From NCBI GenBank assembly GCA_963691655.1, contig OY829326.1, positions 37,103,989 to 37,167,988 of the forward strand: DNA of 64,000 nt, written 5' to 3'. The notes beneath the pieces are model-generated. The model did not search any database and was not told where the DNA came from. It saw only the letters and a program-made list of their open reading frames with translations. The number at the start of each line of letters is the position of its first letter. The first letter of the stretch is position 1. The translations under genes and the position numbers were made by a program. Shown piece after piece: positions 9,633 to 21,028 of the stretch. This DNA comes from Toxonevra muliebris (lineage: Eukaryota; Arthropoda; Insecta; Diptera; Pallopteridae).

Positions 9633-10396
9633 GCTCAAAAAAAAAAGACTAATATTTAAAACTAAAAACACAAAATGATCAACGAAATTCAATATTTATT
9701 GTTCTTTAAAAAACCATACATAAGTGCTCCAAAAAATTGTAAACTTAATGATTATATACAAGTAGTTATATAGTAAAGACTCTTTGAAAGTTGGGACAAC
9801 TAGCAATGATTCCAATAGTTGGAAAAGCATTATGCAATATCAAAGCATCGTTCTAAATTCGACGCAGCAAATTGGAAAAAGCTATTTCAAATTTGCCAGT
9901 GCAAGTGCGGCTTAGAATTCAACGTTCAAACCCGTCAATGCCATACATTGTGGTCACTGCGTACTGAGATTTTTGTCTTTGGATAGTTTTTTACAACAAA
10001 TTGATAATGTCGAAAGTGAATATGACATCTCCTTATTTCAAAGGTCACCTTCCTGGCTCAATTGAGGATGATCAGAAAATATCAGATATCGTTGACAAAT
10101 TGAAAGTGTCGACATAGCATTACGAAATTATTTTCAAGCACATATTAAATAGGATAAAGCGAAATAGAATAAGTTATTGAGCTAAATCTTGGCTTGATTC
10201 TAGATGGCCGTAATGCTCACGGCTTTTCAATTTCGCACATTTATGGTCCATACGCTTTTCATCCGTGGCTGTAAGTGCAGATTTGCTCACAACACGAACA
10301 AAACGATCGATGTTTTGCGAATGGCATTTAAATTCGGTGAAAATTATGAACAATAAATGAGCTACAACAAAAAATTCGAACGTAATTCAAAATAAA
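9633..10396. other. Spacer between inner inverted arms, no gene recognised
   Basis: About 760 bp separate the two inner arms of the 6.5-kb composite. There is some codon-like texture (for example around 9900-10300), but every frame is closed and no domain is recognisable. It may be the eroded interior of the original element. Confidence 0.35.
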
Positions 10397-10866
10397 AGTG
10401 CATCAAAAATTTTAGTAGCTATAACTTTTTTGTTTATGGGTTTAGTTGAATACTTCTTGGGTAAGAATTTAATGATTTTTCAAGGGCTTTCATTTTGTGA
10501 AAAATAAAATTGCATTTAAATAGGTGGGTAGAACTTTGAGTAACAGACTTCACTAGTGAAATATGACTTAGGAGATAAATAACAATAAATATTGTACTCG
10601 TCAAGAAGTTTACAACAATGTATCATTTATGAATATCTGACATCAATTACCAAAGTAATGATAAAAAATTAATTTTGGCTGTTTTTAGAATGGTCCTAAA
10701 AAAATGTTTTTTTTTTTTAAGTGAACCTTTTTTTCTCTTGTCCTAGAGTAAAACCAACCGGATATGATGTCGCGCGTAAGTTTGCAATGCGACATAATTT
10801 TGTCGAGCAATGTGCATGAGGGGATAAATATCAATATTCCGTAACTGAATTCACGAGCAAACTATA

Positions 10867-12153
10867 CAGGGTGACAATCGTAAAGAGACGCACACATTTC
10901 AGCAGTTATTTTCAAAAGGACGTACTTCCATTAAGTACAATTAAGTGTTAACATTGCTGAATATATAAGCATTCATTTGAATCCCACCTCATTCAATATA
11001 ACCTCCTTTAGCCTGCACACATGCCTTCAATCTATCCGGAAATCGTAGGACTGTTCGCCGCAGGACTTCCTGATCAATTTCAGTCCAGGCTTTCTTTAAT
11101 GAATTTGTCAGCGACTCCAGACTGTGGTGTTGAGATGCACAAGCCTTACTCTCTAAAATACTCCTAATAGAGTAGTCCATTGGATTCAAGTCTGGGGAGT
11201 ATGGTGACCATTCTTGAGATGTTATGAATCCTGAAAAATTGTCTTTTATCCATGTTTGCGTTAATTTTGCCATGTGGGAAGGTGCAGAATCTTGCTGGAA
11301 ACTCCAGTTTTCATTTCCAAATGTATCTTGGGCCCAGGGAAGAACATGTTCATTTAAAATGCTCCGATAAACAACCTGGTCAATTTGAACACCCTCTTCA
11401 ACGAATATTAGAGGGGTTCTGGCATTAGCGGAAACTCCAGCCCATACCATAACGGAAGCTGGCTTTTGAGCTCGGCCAACAGTCCTATTTTGTTGCGATG
11501 ATGATGTTAGCCACATTCGGTCATTTTGCGCATTGAAATGTTGTTCAACCGTGAAAATTTTTTCATCTGTAAACAAGATATTTTCAACATTTTTTAACAC
11601 GGAGGAGCGTAGCAACGCCTTGCATCTTTGCAGTCGCAAATCTTTCTTTTTTTGTGTCAGATCTTTAGCTTTTCGGAGCTTGTACGGCTTAAGATTAAGC
11701 TTTGATTTTGCAATGATTCGCACTGTTCCACGGTTTACTCCCACTTCCTTAGCGATTTTTCTCATTGAGCGCCTTGGATTTCGCTTGATTCGTTTACGAA
11801 TTTTTTCTGTTAAACCAGTAGTGGCAACTGTTGAAAATTTTCCCCGGTCTCTATCTCCAAAACCCCCAGTTTCATTATATCGAATAATAGCTCGGTCTAC
11901 CATACGACTTGACTAATTTAAAGCCTTTGCAATTTGACGGCTAATATAATTTGCCAAATGAAATTTCATAATTTCACGACGAGTATTTTCCTTGTCCATT
12001 TTTATGGAAATTTCAAAATGTAATAACAAAAATTCAAATGAAGTTAAAAGCAAAGCCAATGATGAATGAATTTGCTTTTTAAATTAAAGTAACCGTAAAT
12101 GGCAAAGCTTGCTGCAGAGTATTAAACTTGCGTCACTTTACAATTGTCACCCG
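10867..12153 (-). mobile_element. DD37D (maT-type) mariner transposon, nearly intact
   Basis: 1287 bp. The inverted ends CAGGGTGACAATCGTAAAG (left) and CTTTACAATTGTCACCCG (right) are flanked by TATA on both sides, consistent with TA insertion. It encodes one transposase on the minus strand (10989-11999). Size, ends and the DD37D spacing fit the maT clade of IS630-Tc1-mariner elements. It inserted into the right arm of the 6.5-kb inverted-repeat unit; the related arm at 36265-36610 lacks it. Confidence 0.9.
10989..11999 (-). pseudogene. maT-type (DD37D) transposase with one internal stop
   Basis: Cut-and-paste transposase acting on its own inverted ends. Reading from ATG 11997-11999 gives 336 codons, the normal length for the family, with a single stop (TAG, 11913-11915, codon 29) in the N-terminal helix-turn-helix. 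From codon 33 the frame is open for 304 residues to the natural end. A second helix-turn-helix lies around RRSMRKIAKEVGVNRGTVR. Catalytic residues: D in LFTDEK, D in QQDSAPSH, and D in NPMDYS 37 residues later (DD37D). The stop most likely arose from CAG to TAG. An internal ATG at 11901-11903 could give a protein lacking the first helix-turn-helix, so DNA binding would be impaired. Confidence 0.9.
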
Positions 12154-12415
12154 TATAATAAACGATTTATATATAGTTTTAATTCAATATAACATATTAA
12201 TTACACACACACGCCTATGGCAGAAAGAACAATGTGTAGCGTCGACATCTTAAAGTTTATGACAGTTATACATTTCACATACAGATGGCGCAAATTTCAA
12301 AGGAATTACATGAAGATGTCGCACACAAAAAGAGTTCGTCTACAATTATCATCGACATTACCAGTACAGAGTTGCAAATTTTTTGTTCTAGCATTAATCC
12401 CAAAAAAAAAGTTGG

Positions 12416-12610
12416 TTGTGTATTAACGAACACAAGGCAGAAGTGAAACTTCTTGTGAACTAAATGAAACACAAGCAAATGAAATTAAAAAACATAAGCC
12501 AATAAAGTAAAAAATTTAACGATTGAAAAATTTAATTTGCTCGTTATTTGATTGTGTTTCGTTTAGTTTACAAGAAGTTTCACTTCTGCCTTGTGTTCAT
12601 TAATACACAA
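12416..12610. mobile_element. 195-bp palindromic MITE
   Basis: The left half starts TTGTGTATTAACGAACACAA and continues GGCAGAAGTGAAACTTCTTG. The right half is its near-exact inverse, ending CTTGTGTTCATTAATACACAA. The arms are ~75 bp each, so transcribed RNA would form a long hairpin. No coding capacity. TA next to TTAAyGAACACAAGG may be the insertion site. Confidence 0.75.
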
Positions 12611-12955
12611 TTTAGTTTTTTGATTTCCACATAAGCTTTCAAATAGGGGGTGGACTTTTCAAACTTTTTTTTTTGTTGGGGACCATACACTTATGGTACA
12701 AGAAAAAATAGTCAAGGTTAACACTTATTTGTAGCATAATATTTCAGAAGATATAGGTTTGGTTTTTTTACAAAGAAAAGGGTTAAGTTTAAACTTTCTC
12801 ATTATTACTTAACTAATCGGTCCCGAAATGTCACTAGAAAACAGTTCTCGAAAAAAAAGTTTGGCAATATTTTTTTAAAACTGTTAAAACTCACTGCATT
12901 TACAAAAAAATTTAAAAGAAACTTGTAGTGTTTCTACTGATTTGGCGGTATACTG

Positions 12956-14390
12956 TACACTAGCGGTTCCTAGGGGGTGGCGGAATTTCGTAGACAACCT
13001 CTTCCCCTTACCAATATAAATTCCATACATCTTGATCGTTAGTCATGAATCAAAAAAAGCCAAAAAGAGACAAAAAAAAATTAAAACTGCCCCTTCGGAA
13101 ATCCGCCAATTCATGCATATGATTGTAAAAATACTTTTACTATACTGCTGCAACATGCATTTCATTGCTTACAAATAAATCTGGCGCAATTGATGATTTG
13201 CAACTACATATAAGAAATGTCTTCTTTTTTTTCAGTTGTTTTTTTTTTTTTTTTTTTGTTTGTGCAACTACATTCACACACATATATAAGTTATCTAGGA
13301 CACATTTGCATCTACTTTGCCACATATGTACGAATATCTTTCACCAAAGTTGCAACTGCAACTGTGTTTGAGTGTATCCGTGTAAGTATCCAAGTAAGTA
13401 TGTTTATGTATGTATATTATAAGTAGATGCAGTAAATCCGAAATGAAAAATGTATGTTTTTTAAATTTATTTCTCAACAACACAACAAAAACACGCGAAC
13501 AACAACAAATACAAAAAGAAAAGATTGTAAGCAAAAAGTATTTGCAATAAATTCACATATTTTCTTTGAATTTTTATCCGGATTCCATAAGTGAACTTAA
13601 CTTTTGCTACAAAAAAAAAATTGTTTTTTAAGAGAAAACAATTCCGCGCTTTGTCTGGGAAAGTTTCATGTTCACAATTATCAATTTGAGGGAGTACTCC
13701 AAATTTATTTTAAATTATTTAAAATGCAAATCGAAGCTACCAAAATGCGGCTCAGTAAGTATACATATCTAATATTTTTTGGCGCGTTTTCCTAAACAAT
13801 CGTGCTTATCGTTAGAGCCGTTTTGGACTACACGAAATCATTAAAGAGCTGGGGCAGGAAATTGGATAAAGACCAATTTGGAAAATATGCAATACCACCC
13901 TAATACCCACAAACAAATCAAATTTAAAACGTTTTGGAAATATTACAACAACAAAAAATAAAAACCGTTTTGATCCAGGCAAAATACAAATGGAGATCTG
14001 GAGTTTGGGGATTTTGTGTTTGGGGTTTATGAGTTTGGAGAAGTGAAGTCTTCCCATAGTAATTGGTTTCAAAAGTAAATTTTAAAATGTTTAAAAAAAA
14101 TATAAAATCCTGTTATGTATAGTAGATTAATATTTGGCATAAGTATTTAAAACTGAAGTATGATATTGATGCCTTATTTCGAATATTAAAAAAATAATTT
14201 TATATATATATTACGAGAAACGTAACTATCAATAAATTTATGCGTCTTCTTAAAAAATTATTGTACATAAGGTTTTTAGTGCAACTGGTGAATAAATCTA
14301 AAAATAATGCCTTTTTTATTTTAGCCAATGAAGACCCTTTTAAGAACTTTTGCATCTGAAAAGTTCTTCTAGAATCCACTAGCCATATTT
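12956..14390. other. Intergenic, no gene recognised
   Basis: AT-rich DNA with poly(A)/poly(T) runs (13061-13085, 13226-13260, 13610-13632). About 13800-14080 has more balanced composition, but no protein family or splice structure was recognised. Confidence 0.4.
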
Positions 14391-14728
14391 GAGAGATTGA
14401 GAGGAAAAGTGGTATAACTTCTGCATACAGAAAAAAGTGAAATAATTTTACTTAAGAGCAAAAACGAAACGAAATATGTTGCATATGCAAAATATGCAAA
14501 AATGGAATATGTTCAGAGCAAAAATGGAATATGTTCAGAGCAAAAACAGAATAAATCACTATGCTATTTTTGCTCTGAAAAAATTGTTATACCATTTTTG
14601 CTCTCACTTTTAAGTCGTTTCATTTTCGTTCTAAGCCGTTTTACTTATGCCGTTCTTACACTGAGATATTAAATTGTTTCACTTTTGCTCCCATATAAAT
14701 TTTAGCCCGCTTTTCCTCTGGTCCTGTC
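14391..14728. mobile_element. GAGCAAAA fold-back MITE, copy 1 (338 bp)
   Basis: Begins GAGAGATTGAGAGGAAAAGT and ends CGCTTTTCCTCTGGTCCTGTC, an inverted pair. The interior carries tandem TATGTTCAGAGCAAAAATGGAA units in the left half and TTTTGCTCT-containing inverse units in the right half. ATTT flanks both ends. It matches the two copies at 63163-63445 and 63489-63798. No coding capacity. Confidence 0.85.
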
Positions 14729-16847
14729 ATTTATACTTTGTTAAAATATTCTTTAATTAATTGAACCAGCAAGTATATTGGATTTTCATATGCAAGTGCA
14801 AGTGCCAATATTCATAATATATTTTGAAAAGAATTCAGTGACTACAAACAAATTTTTATTCCATCATATGTATATCATTCGAGTTTCAGCGTCCTTTTTA
14901 GCATGACCAAAAATGCATACTTTTTCAACCTTAATCGAATTTTTAACGATTTTCTGAAATGTAGTTGCAAAACAACGCGAAGCGCAATGAAGCATTATTT
15001 CCCAGATAACGACTTTGTATTTGCTGTTTGCTTTTGAAACTTTTTTTGCTCAGAATTATTCACATTCACAATTTCTCACACATACATTTCAGCAAATTGG
15101 ATCTATTAAAGCGAAAAATTAACACAAAGTTTGAAAAGCAGTTACTAAGCAAAGCTAAGGAGATGCCAAAGACCACAAAATAAATTTAAATCTACACTAA
15201 AATTGATTACTTTATTCTTTTTGGGCTATTTAATTCCATTGATTTTTTTATTGTCGAAAATCGATATTTACTTATCACTTTCGTACACTGTGTTAGCAAT
15301 CTTTAAATAAGAAATAAAAAATCACAAAAAAAAAATAAATAAATAAGCAAGCAATTTCCACATTAGAATCCGAATACTTGAAATCTCTAAAAAGCTTTTC
15401 AGTCCAACCACCACTTATGCTGAAAATCATTTTTGCAGCATTAAACGTAGGCCTTTTTTGCACACATACATATACACATACATGGTAGGATATAAAAGAT
15501 TTGTACCATAAACGAAATCGTATAGTTTTAAACTTTTGTAGCGTAAAAATTTTCACAGAATACCGATTGCAATTTCTAACGAAAGTGACTGTATTCGTTC
15601 GTTCTACTTATTTGCAAAAGAAGAGAAAAGAAATGAAGCGTTCATCCAAGTATGCCAAGATTTATTTACACAACCATATACCAAACTACCTTAAACAGTT
15701 TCTCACAGCCCCTCATACGCCCCCGTTGCAACACGTTTAAGTTTGTATGAATCTCAGTTCAAAGGATACAGGTCGGTTTTGGAACACACATACAACGAAA
15801 CGAATACATTCCACACTTTTATTAAGTTTATATACCTATTTCTATATAAATTTTTTTTCTTTTGATTTTTTGATTTTTTTGTTATCGTTTTTTTTTTCGT
15901 TCATGCACTTGCAAGTGCGGATGTGGCTGCTGTAGAGTTGGTTATTGCTTGTTGGCCAATTCTAAGTGCAAAGCGGAATCAATTTTGGCCGGAAGTAGTG
16001 TTGAAATAGCTTAAGTGCATAGCAACTTTTTCATTCTCTGTTGCTGCTGCTGCTGCTGCTGGTGCTGGTTGCTTCTACACTTTCTATGCCTTGCATTTGA
16101 TTTAAAATATTTCTATTTAGCTTTTTCTCTTTTTCTTCTTCTTTTATGGAGCTATTTAATTTATTTAGTGCCAAGGAAGAGAGGGAGAAAGAGAAACACT
16201 TCTCATCTTCCTTTTTTAGTATTTGTTTGAAATGCTGTACGTAGCGAGCATATTAATATCCTTGAATGAACTCTCTGATCGATGAAAAAGTAAAGTAGCT
16301 TCAAAAGTAATTCCAAATTTTTAAGTAAATACAAAGAATTTTATTTTTTGTAACATTTTTCGGGTTTTGAAATGATTCGAGTAAATAGCTCACTCTAAAG
16401 TTCAGGAAGGTGAAACGCTTGTTTGCCATTCAAAAGAGAAAACGAAATTTTCATTTTATCCTAACGTTATCATTAAATGGATTACGTAATTACGAATGAA
16501 TTAAACTCAGTTGCAATAGCAAAATGTAAAATAGAAACGTGCAATTTGTGTTTTCTAAAAGAGTTGAATGGATGAATAAATGAATGAAGGTGAATTGCTG
16601 TTTGATAGGGAATTATTTTTTACACTTTCAGAATGCAATTATTTCATCAGCTTTTAATCATTAAAAAACTTTAAATTTAAAATTTTTTTAACTGATGTCT
16701 GATTACACTGATTAACAGTAGATAAAATTTTGAATATATACCACTACTAGTCAGACAATGCACAGCATCAATAGTCATATTTTTACTTAAGGTTAACGCC
16801 ATTTTTGCTTTACGCTCACCTTTATTTTCTGTAATCATTTCTTTGAT
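14729..16847. other. Intergenic, no gene recognised
   Basis: AT-rich sequence. A TGC trinucleotide run lies at about 16038-16063. Small open frames (15293-15556, 15501-15740) have no recognisable domain. Nothing else can be supported. Confidence 0.4.
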
Positions 16848-16851
16848 TTAA

Positions 16852-17547
16852 CCCATTGAGAACGGGACGGCCGCAATTTCAAAGTTTATTTAAGTGGCTC
16901 CGTTAACTATGAAAACGAACTTAAAAAAATTTCGAAATCTGCAGTCAAAATAAAAAAAAAATAAAATTCAAAAAGTTATGCTCACTTATTTATCAAAAAA
17001 CATGATTTTTCGATTAAAAATTGTTTTCTTAAGTTATTTTCGAAATGAAATCATTAAGAAATATCTCTATTTGATTAAATTCCGGCATCCATGCATCCTC
17101 AAATTCAAAATGTAGCACTTGGTGTTTCAAAATTTAGCGTGTTTATATGCAAAATGGGGGCTTGAACGAGAAAAGTCGCAAAACTTCAAGGAATTTTTAC
17201 ACAGAATGGGTGAACTTTAGAAAAAAAATTTGAACAAAAACTTCTTAAAATTCATCAAACAATACGTTCTAATTTTTTTAGAATTTTAGAACGACTTTTT
17301 TAATTTTTAAAAATTATGAAATTTTAAAAAATATCAAAACTTTTTAAAAACATTCTAAAAAATTTATAGCATATTTTATGATTCATTTTAAGAAGTTTTT
17401 GTTCTAAACATTTTTTTTCTAAAGCCCATAATTTTCAAATAAAAGTGGCTGTAATTTTGAAACATTGCGCTGCAGTCGTTTTCATTTGTTTTTGCTTTTA
17501 TTTTATTTAATAAGCTTTGAAATTGCGGCCGTCCCATCCTTTATGGA
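16852..17547. mobile_element. piggyBac-like TTAA-flanked fold-back MITE (696 bp)
   Basis: TTAA lies immediately outside both ends (16848-16851 and 17548-17551). The left end CCCATTGAGAACGGGACGGC pairs with the right end, whose inverse reads TCCATAAAGGATGGGACGGC. The shared core is GGGACGGCCGCAATTTCAAA. A second internal inverted pair (AACAAAAACTTCTTAAAATT and its inverse near 17395) makes the whole element a long hairpin. TTAA plus CCC ends are the piggyBac signature. There is no transposase. Confidence 0.82.
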
Positions 17548-17551
17548 TTAA

Positions 17552-18011
17552 TAAAGATTCTGTTATTTCATATAGCAAAAAAAGGCTTGGCAAAATTTAA
17601 GGCATAAAAACACACTGGTTTTTAAAACAAAAAACTCCAAGTTGAACCAGGACAACAAATTATGTCTCCGATCTGAACATATGTATGACATCCAACTATG
17701 AGAACTAAGTGATTCGCCATAAGATGTGGGAAAACTTCAAACGATGCAATCCAAAATCTTCAGTACCCGTAAACAAGCCTCATAGTAAGTATTTTCTTGG
17801 ACTTACCCAGGTTGCTGAAGATATACCATATACAAATTTTGTGAAAAATATAACCGGAAATTAAATACCTATCCAAAAAGTTTGGAAAGAAACCTTTCGT
17901 CGAAAACTGAAGAACATGAAATAAAAATATTGACATAGGGAGTGCCCAGTAACTATGAGAAATTAAAATTCGGAATTCAGTCGATTGTTAATACGTCTCC
18001 AAATAACATTA
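17552..18011. other. Short intergenic stretch, no gene recognised
   Basis: About 17700-17990 shows weak codon-like texture (for example GTTTGGAAAGAAACCTTTCG) but no continuous frame. It may be an old transposon scrap. Confidence 0.35.
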
Positions 18012-18234
18012 GGGGAAACTGAGGTATTGTGAACCACGGGGAATTGCGAACCAGAGTCACATATTTTTCCCTAAAGCGCGGTTCACGCCAAATTGGCACG
18101 CTTTGTTGTGGTCACCACGTCGCCCCTAGTCATAAGAACAACAAAATTTTTAATGGGATTTGTGTGCAATACCGTTACCGTTAGTTGATAAATTTTTCAT
18201 ATTAATTGATCGCAAGTTGGTGATTGTGTGCACA

Positions 18235-19222
18235 ATGGAAGCTGCAAATAGAAAATTGATTGTGAACAAATTTATTGAAAATCCGTCGTGGTCTGGTTCA
18301 AAGATTGCGAAAGTGTTAAATATCTCCAAAAGAACGGTATGAAGAGTTATAAAACGATATAAAGAAATTCTTAGTGTTGAAAGAGCTAAAAAAGTTGTGA
18401 ACTACCAACCTAAAATTAAAGGCAAAGATCTTGAGGTCCATCAAAAACAATTTCGGACTATCGGATAGCGATCGTGCCAAAAAATTCAATACCAGCAAAA
18501 TTACTGCTAGACGAATACGCATAAAAGCTGGGCTAAAGTGCTATCGTGCTATAAAATATCCAAATAGGGCAGACAAACAGAATTTGCTGGCCAAAAAACG
18601 TGCTCGTCTTCTTTATAATAATGTTTTGACCAAATTCAATGGATGCATTATTGTGGATGATAAAGTTTGATCTTAAACAGCTTCCAGGTCAAAAATTTTA
18701 TATGGCAACGAATCGTGGTAATGTACCCTCAAAATTCAAGTACATAAAAATGGATAAATTTGCAAAGAAAGCAATGGTATGGCAGGCTATTTGCAGCTGT
18801 GGTCTCAAATCCAGGGCATTTGTGACATCCTCTTCTATGACATCTGATATTTACATCAAAGAGTGCCTTTCGAAACGACTATTGCCATTTGTTCGTCACC
18901 ACCATTCGCCAGTGAAGTTTTTGCCTGATTTAGCCAGTTCCCACTACTCTAAGAAAACCATGGATTGGTATCAGACAAATAAAGTAGATGTAGTGCCCAA
19001 ATATATGAATCCACCCAATTGCCCCCAGCTTCGACCGATCGAAAAATACTGGGCTATTACAAAATATAAGTTGAAGTAGAATGCAGGTATTGTCAAAAAA
19101 GTGAATTCAGTGTTACTAAAATGGAACCAAATAGCCGCAAAAGTATCCAGAGCGGATGTTCAAAGGTTGATGGAGTCCATTAAAAGGAATACCGGGAACT
19201 TTTTGCACAACAAAGAAATTTA
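18235..19222 (+). pseudogene. IS630/Tc1-mariner transposase (DD37E), broken
   Basis: Starts MEAANRKLIVNKFIENPSWS with a helix-turn-helix (GSKIAKVLNISKRTV), then a TGA stop. The frame later shifts to SIKNNFGLSDSDRAKKFNTS, then again at the VDD motif to QLPGQKFYMATNRGNVPSKF. Catalytic candidates: D in VDD, D in LPDLASSHY, and E in RPIEKYW with 37 residues between the last two. The final segment ends NTGNFLHNKEI. A homologous but clearly divergent transposase is at 43320-44283. Spacing alone does not fix the family (several DD37E families are known). At least one stop and two frameshifts: inactive. Confidence 0.85.
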
Positions 19223-19929
19223 GACAGCTGCAAATAACTGTCATCAGCTCGCCTCATGTTAAGCTCATTTTCTCTTCAGTACTCGACTTGTGTACACGCA
19301 CTGTTACCTCGCTTCGATAGCAAATAGAAATGTGATATTCGATAATTTTTTTTTTTCACTTTCAATTTCGTTTAATTTGATCACTTTTCTCAAGAACCAA
19401 CTCAGGTAAATATGTTTATAATATTCGCGGAACCTTAAGCCTTCGGCACAGACAAGAAAATTTGCATGAAGTTTGCATTGTATTACTTATATGCTGCCAT
19501 ATTGTAAAAAAATAGCGTTCGGTGAATTACGGGCCACTTTTGTCGGGGAATTACGGACCACTCAATTCTTGACATCTTGACAAGCTAACTTCGTGTATTT
19601 GATGCATATAAGCGATTTTTCATGCAAAATTTGAACACAACATTAGTTTTTCGGTAATTTCTAATAGGTGTTTTTGTAGTACGAAAATAATTTTTCAAAT
19701 GTAAGTATGCAATGTTGAGGTTAGGTTCTCTTCTGTAGAAAATTACGATTACATTTTCAACAAAAGCGAACATGTTTACTACTCATATTTATAATTTCGA
19801 ACATTGGAAAAATTAATCGGTGATATTGCTTTGCTCTCAATAAGAATGCACGCTAGCTCAACACAGTATTTCCCAAAAAACTAATAAGTCCGGAACACCA
19901 CAGAAGAACAACCACCTTCAACCGATTGT

Positions 19930-20101
19930 GAAGTGGAAGAAGACATCGATTTCTGCATAATTTGAAAAAAAAACAATATCCGAAAAGAGATCAGCCGCCA
20001 AAATTACATCCACTGCAACGTGTGCGATCAAGCTGTTCACTTGGCCTACGCCGGAATGACTGCAAATTACTTGACTTGCGAACATTGCATTTCGGGCTGA
20101 A
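19930..20101 (+). pseudogene. PHD-type zinc-finger remnant of a pogo/Tigger-like transposase
   Basis: The frame reads EVEEDIDFCII, a stop, KKNNIRKEISRQNYIHCNVC, DQAVHLAY, AGMTANYLTCEHCISG and stop. This is a C4HC3-type finger. The second cysteine is now TGA, and the cysteine expected after HLA is Tyr. The acidic lead-in and terminal position match the PHD tail of some insect pogo/Tigger (DDE_1) transposases. No DDE_1 catalytic domain remains nearby. The call rests on this short motif. Confidence 0.6.
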
Positions 20102-20417
20102 TTTCATTGCCATTTTTCACCTTATTTCACTTTATTTCTCTTTAATAATAAATCTTCTGTCATTTTGAATCAAAAGTAAAGTTTTTCTACCACATTTTTC
20201 CAATTTTAGTCGATTTACAAAGTGGTCCATAATTCCCCGAGATTCCCAACTGACATCACTTGTATAATTTAGTACAATTTGACCGAACTGCTGCAACCCA
20301 ATGAGAGGTTATTTCTCGTACTACAAATTCAGGCTATTAAATTTTCAGAAAAAGTTATTTATTGGTGAATTTTTAGCCAAAATGAAAATGCGGTCCACAA
20401 CACCCCAGTCTCCCCTA

Positions 20418-21028
20418 AATAATAATATCCATTCGACGAAAAATTCCAAATAAATTAAATAATTAAGTAAACTTAATCATAGCTACGAATAATCCTAAAA
20501 AATATAAATAAGTAAATAAAAACATATTCTATGTACTGCTAGGGCAAAAACATTTGTTTGTCTCCAATGTAATCACAAAAATCTTTTTCAAGCATGACAA
20601 TGAAGTTATTCTGTTGACATTTGATGTCAAATTTACACCCGACATGCGAGCATAAATTCTCCATCATCTTGTATAATTCAAAATAGTTGTCATCACCTGT
20701 AAATGCAAGTTAAATCAGGTCACATTTTAGTTATGTATGTATGTAAATATGTGTAAAATTGTTGAAAGAAGTGAAGAGATAAATAAAAAAAAACAAAAAA
20801 AGTTGGTGGGAAGAGTATTTGAAAACAGCAAATTGTGAATCCACAAAGATACACACATATGTATATTAGAACGAGTAGATGAAATGGATGAAAGCTATTC
20901 TTGAACACGTTTGCAAAACTAATAACACAAACTGTCATGAACAATGTTAAGAATTACAATAACAAAAACAACTAGTTGTAATAAAATAATCAAGAGAAAA
21001 ATGATAAATATGCATTAGAGTGGATAGA
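20418..21028. other. Intergenic, no gene recognised
   Basis: AT-rich sequence without a codon-like frame. The open frame at 20720-20944 (minus strand) is low complexity. Confidence 0.4.

Larger units (their letters stand above)
6398..12955. mobile_element. 6.5-kb composite bounded by ~140-bp inverted repeats
   Basis: The left end (6398-6550) begins CAGTATACCGCCAAA. Its inverted counterpart (12820-12955) ends TTTGGCGGTATACTG. The similarity continues for ~140 bp (shared AATGCAGTGAGTTTTAACAG). Both ends abut TA, as expected for a Tc1/mariner/pogo-type element or its non-autonomous derivative. A second inverted pair lies inside: 8098-8305 plus 9599-9632, against 10397-10680. A solo copy of that inner arm is at 36265-36610. 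Later insertions inside are a Harbinger-like relic (8311-9598), a LINE tail (8665-8868), a maT transposon (10867-12153) and a palindromic MITE (12416-12610). No transposase belonging to the outer ends was recognised. It could also be two related short elements in opposite orientation. Confidence 0.65.
18012..20415 (+). mobile_element. Composite DNA-transposon relic with GGGGAAACTGAGG ends
   Basis: The left end GGGGAAACTGAGGTATTGTG and the inverse of the right end, GGGGAGACTGGGGTGTTGTG, are matched terminal repeats flanked by TA (18010-18011 and 20416-20417). A subterminal motif like CGGGGAATTACGGACCACT recurs near 18050, at 19519-19562 (twice) and inverted at 20221-20241. Inside are a DD37E transposase pseudogene (18235-19222) and, further right, a PHD-finger remnant (19930-20101) typical of pogo/Tigger-like transposase C-termini. 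Two element types are therefore probably nested. I could not find separate ends for the DD37E part. Confidence 0.6.

Noticed and set aside
11533..11916. Plus-strand 127-codon frame
   Set aside because: It is the antisense shadow of the maT transposase.
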